DNA from: Sulfurovum sp.
GTDB taxonomy: Bacteria; Campylobacterota; Campylobacteria; Campylobacterales; Sulfurovaceae
Assembly (NCBI GenBank): GCA_030634925.1
Contig: DAOVZV010000035.1
Coordinates: 1-8,421 of the forward strand
Direction of reading: 5' to 3'
Length of the DNA: 8,421 bases
Shown: positions 1 through 6,577 of the stretch, piece after piece
Position numbering within the stretch: position 1 is the first letter of the stretch
Layout: each line of letters starts with the position of its first letter
Position numbers and translations under genes: made by a program
The notes under the pieces: model-generated
The model's database searches: none
Told to the model about the DNA's origin: nothing
What the model saw: only the letters and a program-made list of their open reading frames with translations

Positions 1-598
1 CCGTAAATGGCTTACGCAAAAATATAACCAGTAAATCAGACTCATTGATAGCTTCTCTTATCATTCTCTCGTGGGCTCTGTTGAATGGATTGGCTGATAG
101 CATTATAGAAGATACAAAAGATGCACTTGTTTTGATTTTCATCTTTTGGATACGGTTGATACTATCTTGGACTAAAGGATAATCTACGCTGTACTCACCA
201 GATATAGCTATCTTGCCTAGTCTGCCTATGGTATTTCTCACTCCAGGATGAGATAAATCGGTTGTGCCGTATATGTTGATTAGTCTTTGTTTTATATCTA
301 TAGGGAATATTTCATCTATGGTAATCTCACCTATTTTTTTGCCTAAGTTGATTAAATCTACTACTTCACCTTGTTGAAGCTTGTCTAGTACTTTGTGATT
401 TCTTTTGCCTTTTGGTGCTAATATAGATGAAAATGGGAAAGATATACCTTTGTACATCTTTGTATTATCTACTTCTTTGGCTTCTGCTTCTCCCATCAGT
501 TTGTCGATAGGAGAGAATAGTCCTGATTTGAGTAGGGCTAGAGTAGATACTATCTTTTCATCTATAAAGAGTCTTTTATTTTTTCTTGAAGAGTCCAT
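1..598 (-). CDS. Sulfate adenylyltransferase (ATP sulfurylase)-like protein, divergent active site, partial
   Basis: The gene starts at ATG 598-596 and runs off the left edge, so only the first 199 residues are seen. AAGGA lies about 7 nt before the ATG. The fold assignment is clear from the sequence. An N-terminal PUA-like part (about 20-125) has 'SGLFSPIDKLMGEAE', matching the family's GAFSPLxGFM region, and 'GTTDLSHPGV' (111-120), matching its GTxDxxHPGV. The catalytic nucleotidyltransferase domain begins near 155. Family members normally carry QTRNPxHRAH here to bind ATP and sulfate. This protein has LSANPFNRAH (167-176): Gln, the sulfate-binding Arg and the first His have become Leu, Ala and Asn. 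It may therefore not be a normal ATP sulfurylase (ATP + sulfate to APS + PPi); another nucleotidyl-transfer substrate or a regulatory role is possible. It overlaps the upstream regulator gene by 23 bp, so the two are probably cotranslated. From memory, C. jejuni Cj1609 occupies the same place. Family confidence is high, activity uncertain. Confidence 0.82.
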   Translation of the reverse strand, partial: MDSSRKNKRLFIDEKIVSTLALLKSGLFSPIDKLMGEAEAKEVDNTKMYKGISFPFSSILAPKGKRNHKVLDKLQQGEVVDLINLGKKIGEITIDEIFPIDIKQRLINIYGTTDLSHPGVRNTIGRLGKIAISGEYSVDYPLVQDSINRIQKMKIKTSASFVSSIMLSANPFNRAHERMIREAINESDLLVIFLRKPFT

Positions 599-1457
599 AT
601 TTTTTCCTTTTTTCCCATAGGCTTTTTCTTGAAATTCCTAGTTTTTTGGATAGTTCTGTATCTGGGAATTTATATTGAAAACTATTTACGATAAATTTGA
701 CATAATCATCAATAGTCAAAATCTCATTTTGGTCATATAGCTTTGAATCGGTATTGAGTGTAATTGTATTGAAATTACTCTCAAGGTTGGATGTGGAACA
801 TAGTATAAAGTTGTGCTGTGTAAGTATCTCTAATAGTGCTTCTCTCTCTGTCTTTTTGAGAGTGTGTATCTCTGTGATATACAATAGACTTTTGCTTCCA
901 CTATCTGCTATCTTCTCTCTCCAGTCTTTGTCTCCTAGAGGTATAAATGTGAGTAGAGTTTTAGTCTGTATAGAGTACTCAAAGACTATTTTATCTACTA
1001 ATCTTTGATAGTTTGTCTCTATGACAAGAGGAGTATTAATCTTTGTAATATCAAAATCACTCTCTATCTCGCATAATAGGTTTTTCATATACTCTTGGTA
1101 TAGGCAAGTTTGCTGTTTGAGTGATTGATACTCTTTGTAGTGTTCTATCTTACGCATCAAATCTTCTAGCATAAATGGCTTGACTATATAATCTTTTGCT
1201 CCTAGTTTGAGAGGTTCTCCTACTGTATCGTTGTTGATGTAGTTTACCATAAGTATAATAATTTTACTTTTAAACTGTTTTATCAGTGGAGAAGTGCTTT
1301 GTCCAGGTAGATTACTAGAAAGTAAATATACATCTCCATGACTCTTCATAGCCTCTTTGATAGAGCTGTATATCTCTGTATCATATCCGTTTTCATTGAG
1401 TTTTGATGCTATGCTTTGTGCTAAGTAGAGTTCATTTTCTATAATGATGATTTTCAT
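576..1457 (-). CDS. cemR: Atypical orphan response regulator, HP1021/CemR family
   Basis: This 293-aa DNA-binding regulator has three visible parts. Residues 1-110 form a receiver-like domain in which the phosphoacceptor Asp is Ser47 (in 'DVYLLSSNLPG'), the usual Thr/Ser is Met70 and the acidic pair is Glu7-Asn8; the conserved Lys93 ('GAKDYIVKPF') remains. Residues about 142-232 look like a shrunken NtrC-type AAA+ segment: 'LLYITEIHTL' resembles LFLDEIGEL, but there is no Walker A. Residues 267-288 are a Fis-type helix-turn-helix ('LGISRKSLWEKRKKYGL'). This architecture, the Ser in place of Asp, and the place directly after ispDF match H. pylori HP1021 and C. jejuni Cj1608 (CemR). Published work describes these as phosphorylation-independent regulators of redox and energy metabolism; HP1021 also binds oriC. 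Cys118, Cys129 and Cys220 are candidates for redox sensing (inference). The ATG overlaps the ispDF stop as ATGA. The symbol is by orthology, not independent proof. Confidence 0.88.
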   Translation of the reverse strand: MKIIIIENELYLAQSIASKLNENGYDTEIYSSIKEAMKSHGDVYLLSSNLPGQSTSPLIKQFKSKIIILMVNYINNDTVGEPLKLGAKDYIVKPFMLEDLMRKIEHYKEYQSLKQQTCLYQEYMKNLLCEIESDFDITKINTPLVIETNYQRLVDKIVFEYSIQTKTLLTFIPLGDKDWREKIADSGSKSLLYITEIHTLKKTEREALLEILTQHNFILCSTSNLESNFNTITLNTDSKLYDQNEILTIDDYVKFIVNSFQYKFPDTELSKKLGISRKSLWEKRKKYGLFKKK

Positions 1458-2575
1458 ATATTTTTCCAGTTCAAGTAAGTTAAATTTGCTACGGCGTGAA
1501 CAGTCACACCCTCTTTTCGTCCAATAAATCCTAGCTTTTCAGAAGTTGTGGCTTTGATATTGACGAGGTTTTTCCTAATGCCCAATATAGAAGATAGAGT
1601 GTTACGCATCTCTTCTTTATATGGCAAAATCTTGGGGGCTTGTGCTATGATTGTCATATCGACATTTCCAATCACATATCCATAGGAGTAAATCCTATCG
1701 ACTACGCCTTGAAGTAATACTTTGGAGTCTGCTCCTGCATAGGTATCATCTGTATCAGGATAAAGCTCACCAATATCACCCATACCACTAGCACCAAGAA
1801 GAGCGTCTATCAGTGCGTGTATCGCTACATCTCCGTCGCTATGGGCTTTGAACCCATAATCTACTGCTATCTCTACTCCACACAAAAACATCTTTTTGGA
1901 CTCTTCAAATGGGTGTGTATCTATCCCAAATCCAGTTAGAGTCTTGGATGATGGAGTCTGAATACAAGATAGCTTTTGTAAATCATCTATAGTCGTGAGC
2001 TTGTGGGCTTTGGGTGAACCATCTACGAAATGTACTTTGTATCCTAGAGATGATATAGCAGAGCTATCATCTGTAAATATAGTATCTGTAGCTAGTGCCA
2101 TTTTGAGTAGTTTGGTATCGGAAAGTTGAGGAGTTTGTATGATTTTGACACTTTCTCTATCTATTGGATTATGACTTAGGTAGAGTGTATCAGTTATACT
2201 CAATACAGGTACTATAGATTCACCCTTGTCCCTAGCATCCAATATACGATTTATCATATCAGAGGGGACGCAACATCTAGCGATGTCACTTACCATTACG
2301 CTATCAGATGATACATCTGTTAGAGCATTTAATAGAGATGCTTGTCTGCTATCTCCTCCCTCTACGAAGTGATAAGATGCAAAGTTTTTCATATATTGTA
2401 TCTCTTGTGCTGATGATACTATGATAATCTTCTCAAACTTAGCACTTCTCTCAAAGTGTTCTGCGACAAATAGCCATAAAGGGATTTCATCTGTATATAG
2501 CCACTGTTTCTTGACAGAGGCTTTGAACCTAGAAGAGTTTCCTGCTCCTAATAGTATTAAAGTTGTGTTTGACAA
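1454..2575 (-). CDS. ispDF: Bifunctional IspD/IspF: MEP cytidylyltransferase and MEcPP synthase
   Basis: Fused enzyme for two non-consecutive steps of the methylerythritol phosphate route to IPP/DMAPP in the cytosol. The IspD half (about 1-210) makes CDP-methylerythritol from MEP and CTP; it shows 'LLGAGNSSRF' (8-17) followed by KKQW, then 'VSDIARC' and 'IQTPQL'. The IspF half (about 215-373) cyclises CDP-ME-2-phosphate to MEcPP; it has metal ligands Asp219 and His221 ('GIDTHPF') and His253 ('AHSDGDVAIHALIDA'), plus 'ATTSEKLGFIGRKEG'. I chose TTG at 2575-2573, giving 373 aa: AGGA (2585-2582) sits 6 nt upstream, the protein begins typically just before the Rossmann strand, and the candidate promoter would put the transcript start near 2612. 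The in-frame TTG at 2608 would be only about 4 nt from that start and has no Shine-Dalgarno. The length fits the C. jejuni enzyme (about 371 aa from memory). It is first in the operon with the cemR-type gene. Confidence 0.95.
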   Translation of the reverse strand: MSNTTLILLGAGNSSRFKASVKKQWLYTDEIPLWLFVAEHFERSAKFEKIIIVSSAQEIQYMKNFASYHFVEGGDSRQASLLNALTDVSSDSVMVSDIARCCVPSDMINRILDARDKGESIVPVLSITDTLYLSHNPIDRESVKIIQTPQLSDTKLLKMALATDTIFTDDSSAISSLGYKVHFVDGSPKAHKLTTIDDLQKLSCIQTPSSKTLTGFGIDTHPFEESKKMFLCGVEIAVDYGFKAHSDGDVAIHALIDALLGASGMGDIGELYPDTDDTYAGADSKVLLQGVVDRIYSYGYVIGNVDMTIIAQAPKILPYKEEMRNTLSSILGIRKNLVNIKATTSEKLGFIGRKEGVTVHAVANLTYLNWKNI

Positions 2576-2581
2576 ATAAAT

Positions 2582-2585
2582 TCCT
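2582..2585 (-). promoter_or_regulatory. Shine-Dalgarno AGGA selecting the TTG start of ispDF
   Basis: On the minus strand the sequence reads CTAGGAATTTAT then TTG (2575). The 6-nt spacing is ideal, whereas the in-frame TTG at 2608 is preceded by ATCCGTTACAAT with no purine-rich element. This decides the start in favour of the shorter protein. Confidence 0.6.
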
Positions 2586-2618
2586 AGTCTTTTCTTAATG
2601 TGTATCAAATTGTAACGG

Positions 2619-2624
2619 ATTATA
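2619..2624 (-). promoter_or_regulatory. Candidate -10 box (TATAAT) for the ispDF-cemR operon
   Basis: A perfect TATAAT lies on the minus strand inside the divergent intergenic region. No good TTGACA stands 17 nt upstream (GACTTA there), which is normal for Campylobacterota sigma-70 promoters. The predicted transcript start near 2612 leaves a leader of roughly 37 nt before TTG 2575. Motif match only. Confidence 0.4.
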
Positions 2625-2715
2625 CAGATAGAAACCTTTAGTAAGTCTTTAAATCAGATAAATTGACTCCTATTCAAAATTTTGGAGATTTTTAAATTCT
2701 ATTTAAGAATGTAGG

Positions 2716-2724
2716 TGGTATAAC
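2716..2724 (+). promoter_or_regulatory. Candidate extended -10 promoter (TGGTATAAC) for mrp
   Basis: TGGTATAAC fits the extended -10 pattern TGnTATAAT with one mismatch. It would start transcription near 2731, about 24 nt before the mrp ATG, which has AGGA at 2745-2748 with 6-nt spacing. A TTGACT at 2663-2668 is too far upstream to be its -35. The 179-bp region 2576-2754 therefore appears to serve two divergent operons; I see no other convincing element in it. Confidence 0.4.
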
Positions 2725-2754
2725 TAGCTTAACTCAATTAATTTAGGATAAAAT

Positions 2755-3915
2755 ATGACACAAGAAAATGTATTAGAGGCGTTAAAAAATGTTACTTACC
2801 CTGGGTTTACCAAAGATATAGTGACATTTGGTTTCGTCAAAGATGTTGTAATAGATGGACAGACGGTATCATTGGCACTAGATATTACATCTTCAGCAGA
2901 TGAGGTAAAAGCTCAACTGATAGAAGAGGGTACAAAAGAGCTTCAAAAATTAGGATTTGATAATATAACTATCAATGTCCAAGCTCCACAAGCTCCAAAG
3001 CAGATGAGTAACTCTGTAAGTGGCAAAAATATAGCTCCTCATGTAAAGAGCTTCGTAATGGTAAGTTCTGGTAAAGGTGGAGTGGGTAAATCTACTACAT
3101 CTGTAAACCTAGCAGTAGCTATGGCGATGCAAGGCAAAAAAGTAGGACTATTAGATGCTGACATCTATGGACCAAACATACCTCGGATGATGGGCGTAAA
3201 TGACCAAAAACCTGAAATTCAAGGAAACAAAGTACAACCACTCAAAGCCTATGGTGTAGAGATTATGTCTATGGGTTCACTTATGGAATCAGGACAATCT
3301 CTAATCTGGAGAGGGTCTATGATTATGAAAGCTATTGAGCAGTTCCTCAGAGATATTTTGTGGTCAGAACTAGATGTACTTGTCATAGATATGCCCCCAG
3401 GAACTGGTGATGCACAATTGACTCTAGCTCAATCTGTACCAGTAACAGCAGGTATCACAGTGACAACTCCACAAGAAGTATCACTAGATGATAGTCGTAG
3501 AAGCCTCGATATGTTCCAAAAGTTACATATCCCAACAGCAGGTATCATAGAAAATATGAGTGGATTTATATGTCCATCTTGTGATGAAGAGTCTGATATA
3601 TTTGGTATGGGTACGACAGAACCAGTAGCCAAAGAGTATGATACAGAAGTGATAGCAAGAATACCAATAGAACCTGCCATCAGAGTTGGTGGAGATACTG
3701 GTATGCCAATAACTTATCATCAGCCAGATTCACAAACAGCCAAGAGATACCAAGAGGCTGCGTCAAACCTACTGATATTTATAGACAAAGTAAATGCAGA
3801 GGGTGGAGCTGATAATAGTGCCGTACAACCTACAACTCCTCCAGGAGTAAGTGCATGTAGCACACCAGCACCAGCAAAAGAAGCACCAAAGCATGAGGGA
3901 TGTGGTTGTAACTAA
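2755..3915 (+). CDS. mrp: Mrp/ApbC-type iron-sulfur cluster carrier P-loop ATPase
   Basis: Cytosolic MinD/ParA-like ATPase, 386 aa, that in its family carries and delivers [4Fe-4S] clusters to apoproteins. An N-terminal MIP18-like domain (about 1-76) has 'NVTYPGFTKDIVTFGFV'; the Cys often found after 'T' in this domain is absent ('ITSSADEV'). A linker leads to the ATPase domain with the deviant Walker A GKGGVGKST (106-114), 'LLDADIYGPNIPRMMG' (132-147) and the Walker B region 'VLVIDMPPGTGDAQ' (208-221). The cluster-binding CxxC is CPSC (273-276). The C-terminus is a Pro/Ala-rich tail from about 350 with Cys368 and a 'GCGCN' end (Cys383, Cys385), which may add metal ligands (inference). ATG 2755 has AGGA 6 nt upstream. 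The gene is divergent from ispDF, as remembered for C. jejuni Cj1606c, and is followed by a hairpin, so it is probably monocistronic. Confidence 0.95.
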   Translation: MTQENVLEALKNVTYPGFTKDIVTFGFVKDVVIDGQTVSLALDITSSADEVKAQLIEEGTKELQKLGFDNITINVQAPQAPKQMSNSVSGKNIAPHVKSFVMVSSGKGGVGKSTTSVNLAVAMAMQGKKVGLLDADIYGPNIPRMMGVNDQKPEIQGNKVQPLKAYGVEIMSMGSLMESGQSLIWRGSMIMKAIEQFLRDILWSELDVLVIDMPPGTGDAQLTLAQSVPVTAGITVTTPQEVSLDDSRRSLDMFQKLHIPTAGIIENMSGFICPSCDEESDIFGMGTTEPVAKEYDTEVIARIPIEPAIRVGGDTGMPITYHQPDSQTAKRYQEAASNLLIFIDKVNAEGGADNSAVQPTTPPGVSACSTPAPAKEAPKHEGCGCN

Positions 3916-3931
3916 TCATATCTTTCAATCC

Positions 3932-3966
3932 TATATAGCAAGAGAAAAGATTTCTTTTGCTATATA
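3932..3966 (+). terminator. 16-bp hairpin downstream of mrp, terminator-like
   Basis: The arms 3932-3947 and 3951-3966 pair over 16 bp with one G-U wobble (3942/3956) and a 3-nt loop (AGA). The hairpin begins 16 nt after the mrp stop and precedes the next gene's likely promoter, so ending mrp transcription is the natural role. No U-tract follows the stem (ATCTTCAAAC), so it is not a textbook intrinsic terminator; a partial one, or an mRNA 3'-end protecting stem, is equally possible. Confidence 0.5.
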
Positions 3967-3985
3967 ATCTTCAAACTCATTTGGA

Positions 3986-3991
3986 TATAAT
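3986..3991 (+). promoter_or_regulatory. Candidate -10 box (TATAAT) upstream of the sensor kinase
   Basis: TATAAT in the context TTGGATATAATATC lies 19 nt before TTG 4011. Transcription would start near 3998, downstream of the in-frame TTG at 3957, which argues for translation from 4011 with AAGAG (4000-4004) as ribosome binding site. A second TATAAT at 3963-3968 overlaps the end of the hairpin. Motif match only. Confidence 0.35.
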
Positions 3992-4010
3992 ATCTCAAAA
4001 AGAGTATCCT

Positions 4011-6542
4011 TTGAATAAACTCATATACAAATTAACTTATCTATTATTATCTATCTCTCTAATCACTACTTTTGCCAACTCCAATCAATTAGAAAAAGTA
4101 AAACTTCAACTCCAATGGAAGCATCAATTTGAATTTGCAGGGTTTTATATGGCAAAAGAGATGGGGTTTTATAAAGAAGTGGGAATATCTGTAGAGTTTT
4201 TGGAGTATGATAATGGACTAAATATAACAGATATAGTTGTAAATAGTGATGATATGTATGGGTTAGCCTATTCTACTGTTATCGCAGATTATATGAATGG
4301 TGACCCTATTAAGTTACTTGCTAACTTTTTCAAGCAATCTCCTCTAGTCTTGGTCGTACAAGATAATTTTGATACTCCTGCACAGCTCAAGGGTAAAAAT
4401 GTTATGGGAGTCTCCAATAGTATAGATAGTATCACTCTTTTGTCTATGTTAGATAGATTTGGAGTTAGTATAAATGATATAAATATAGTACCTACAACTT
4501 TTAGCATAGATGATTTCAAAGAGAAAAAGATAGATGCTATGAGTGTATTTACTACAAATGAATTATATTATCTTGATAAGGAAAATATCAAATACAAAAT
4601 CTTTGACCCTACTACTTATGGAGCAAAATATTATGATGTCAATCTATTTACAAGTCAAAGAGAGATAACAAATCATCCTATAAGAGCAAAAAACTTTAGA
4701 GATGCGTCTATTCGAGGATGGAAATATGCCTTATCTCACAAAGAAGAAGCTGTAGATTTGATTTTGAAGAAATATAATAGTCAAAACAAAAGCAAAGAAG
4801 CACTCCTCTTTGAGGCAAGGCAGATAGAGAATATAATGTTACCATCTGTATATCCTATAGGAAGTATAGATAAGTTTAGGCTTCAGAGTATAGGTGATAG
4901 TTTTATTCAAGCAAATTTTGTCAATAAAAAGAGACATATACCTATAGATAATTCTATATTTGTATATGATAAGTCAATATTGACCCCAAAAATTAGTCAT
5001 ATAGATAGTATCATTTTTACACAAGAGGAGCAGAACTATATAAATACTCATCCGATAATCAAAGTCCACAATCAAAAAAGTTTGCCTCCTTTTGATTATA
5101 GTGTAAATAGTGAACCTAGAGGATTATCTGTAGATTTGATGAACCTTGTTGCATCTAGGGTTGGACTAAATATAATATATGACAGTGATACTCACTGGTA
5201 CAAGTCTCTCATCTCTTTGTATGATGGTTCTATAGATATATTATTGAGTATATCATATACAAAAGATAGAGAAAATTATCTAGCTTTTACAGAGGCGTAT
5301 GCTAGGTTCATCCATACTGTTGTAGTCAAAGGTGATGGGAAAGAGTATGAAAGATTGGAAGATTTCTATGGCAAGACCATAGCTATTGTCAAGGGCTATC
5401 ATGAAGAGGAGCTACTAAAAAAGTACTATCCAAAAATCAATATAATGTATGTAGATAACTCACTAGAGGGATTTCAGGCTGTGGCATTTGGTCAAGCAGA
5501 TGGTACTATCAATGCTATAGGCGTAGCAGATTATATAATATTGGAATATGATATTCCAAATCTTAGTACTACTTTTGCACTAGATAGTAATATCTTTACT
5601 TCGGGTTTACACTTTGCTACAACCAAGAAAAATAGTATATTGAGAGATATTCTCTCCAAGGGTATTGGTTCTATATCAGAAGAGGAGAAATTGGCTCTAA
5701 GAGATAAGTGGCTAAGTAAAAAAGAAGATATAAATTATGAGCATATAATTAGCTTGATAATATTTGTACTATTTCTGATACTACTTTCTGTTATATGGAA
5801 CTTCAAACTCAATCAAAAGGTCAAAAAAGAGGTCGAGAAAAACCTACAACAACAAAAAGTAATGGTACAACAGAACAAAATGGCAAGTATGGGTGAGATG
5901 ATAGGAAACATAGCCCACCAATGGAGACAACCTTTGGCTATTGTAAATACTGTGATTGATTTGTTGCTAGAACTCAATAGACGAGATAGATTGACTCCTG
6001 ATAAGCTAGACGAGAAGCTTCATCTAATGGAGACAAATATACTACAAATGTGCCAAACGATAGAAGACTTTTTGTCTTTTTTTAATCCAAATAAAGATAA
6101 AGAGTCGTTTAATCTTTTAGATGCAGTAGGCAAATCATTGTGGATACTAAAGGGATATATGGAGAAAAATAGTATCAAGATAAGTATTAAGATTGATGAT
6201 ACTCTATGTTTATATGGATATAAAGAGGAGTATATACAAGTACTTATAACTATAATCACTAACTCTATAGATGCTTTTAGCTTTACAGATGAAAAAAAGT
6301 TATCTTTTTATGGTTACTCCAAATCAGATACTATCTTTTTGGAAGTTAGTGATAATGCAGGTGGAATAAGCAAGGATATTATAGACAAAGTATTTGAGCC
6401 ATATTTCACTACCAAACACAAACAAAAAGGTACAGGACTAGGTCTATATATTGCAAAGATGATTATAGAAGATAGTATGCAGGGTAGGCTAAGTATATCT
6501 GATATTTCAAATGGAACAAAAGTGACCATAGAGATAAAGTGA
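4011..6542 (+). CDS. Sensor histidine kinase with tandem NMT1/THI5-like and SBP_bac_3 periplasmic domains
   Basis: Inner-membrane sensor kinase, 843 aa from TTG 4011. I prefer this start because AAGAG lies 6 nt upstream and the N-terminus becomes a clean signal sequence (NKLIYK, hydrophobic run, then 'TTFANS', cleavage near residue 22). Starting at TTG 3957 would place 18 odd residues in front and begin inside the hairpin. Domains: NMT1/THI5-like solute binding, about 29-245 ('LQWKHQFEFAGFYMAKEMG'); a second solute-binding domain of the SBP_bac_3 type, about 348-570 ('SLPPFDYS', 'GLSVDLMNLVASRVGL'); a transmembrane helix about 579-597; a short coiled coil; a HisKA-like box with His636 ('GNIAHQWRQPL'); and HATPase_c with N751 ('ITNSIDAF'), 'SDNAGGI' and 'GTGLGL' (807-812). 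All catalytic boxes are intact and there is no receiver. It should autophosphorylate and pass phosphate to the adjacent regulator. The ligand is unknown; NMT1-type domains bind small organic solutes and SBP_bac_3 domains often bind amino acids. Confidence 0.93.
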   Translation: MNKLIYKLTYLLLSISLITTFANSNQLEKVKLQLQWKHQFEFAGFYMAKEMGFYKEVGISVEFLEYDNGLNITDIVVNSDDMYGLAYSTVIADYMNGDPIKLLANFFKQSPLVLVVQDNFDTPAQLKGKNVMGVSNSIDSITLLSMLDRFGVSINDINIVPTTFSIDDFKEKKIDAMSVFTTNELYYLDKENIKYKIFDPTTYGAKYYDVNLFTSQREITNHPIRAKNFRDASIRGWKYALSHKEEAVDLILKKYNSQNKSKEALLFEARQIENIMLPSVYPIGSIDKFRLQSIGDSFIQANFVNKKRHIPIDNSIFVYDKSILTPKISHIDSIIFTQEEQNYINTHPIIKVHNQKSLPPFDYSVNSEPRGLSVDLMNLVASRVGLNIIYDSDTHWYKSLISLYDGSIDILLSISYTKDRENYLAFTEAYARFIHTVVVKGDGKEYERLEDFYGKTIAIVKGYHEEELLKKYYPKINIMYVDNSLEGFQAVAFGQADGTINAIGVADYIILEYDIPNLSTTFALDSNIFTSGLHFATTKKNSILRDILSKGIGSISEEEKLALRDKWLSKKEDINYEHIISLIIFVLFLILLSVIWNFKLNQKVKKEVEKNLQQQKVMVQQNKMASMGEMIGNIAHQWRQPLAIVNTVIDLLLELNRRDRLTPDKLDEKLHLMETNILQMCQTIEDFLSFFNPNKDKESFNLLDAVGKSLWILKGYMEKNSIKISIKIDDTLCLYGYKEEYIQVLITIITNSIDAFSFTDEKKLSFYGYSKSDTIFLEVSDNAGGISKDIIDKVFEPYFTTKHKQKGTGLGLYIAKMIIEDSMQGRLSISDISNGTKVTIEIK

Positions 6543-6554
6543 CATATTGTGACA
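6522..6554 (+). promoter_or_regulatory. GTGAC direct repeats before the response regulator, possible regulator-binding site
   Basis: GTGACATATT (6539) and GTGACAAATT (6549) are 9/10 identical and exactly 10 bp apart, one helical turn. A weaker copy, GTGACCATAG, sits at 6522. OmpR-family regulators bind direct repeats with this kind of spacing, and a TATAAT follows at 6566-6571. Two copies overlap the end of the kinase gene, so coding constraint may explain part of this. Autoregulation is inference. Confidence 0.3.
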
Positions 6555-6577
6555 AATTTTTATTATATAATAATAGT

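Noticed and set aside
405..1008. Plus-strand open frames at 405-620 and 754-1008.
   Set aside because: They lie opposite the sulfurylase-like and regulator genes, show no recognisable domain, and look like antisense shadows of AT-rich coding sequence.
576..1457. Reading the regulator as a functional NtrC-type sigma-54 activator.
   Set aside because: There is no Walker A and no GAFTGA motif, and the middle segment is far shorter than an AAA+ domain; only the receiver-like and Fis-type HTH parts are recognisable.
2576..2608. Longer ispDF reading frame starting at TTG 2608 (11 extra residues).
   Set aside because: No Shine-Dalgarno precedes it, the likely transcript start is about 4 nt away, and the TTG at 2575 has AGGA at ideal spacing and gives the usual IspD N-terminus.
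2663..2691. TTGACT at 2663 as a -35 box, and the short CTCC/GGAG inverted repeat around 2667-2687 as an operator.
   Set aside because: No acceptable -10 sits 16-18 bp downstream of TTGACT, and a 4-bp stem is expected by chance.
3429..3720. Minus-strand open frames opposite mrp.
   Set aside because: They have low-complexity translations without family resemblance, fully overlapped by the strongly conserved Mrp ATPase domain.
3957..4010. Longer kinase reading frame starting at TTG 3957 (18 extra residues).
   Set aside because: It begins inside the hairpin stem with no ribosome binding site. The extra residues precede a complete signal peptide that starts naturally at TTG 4011.
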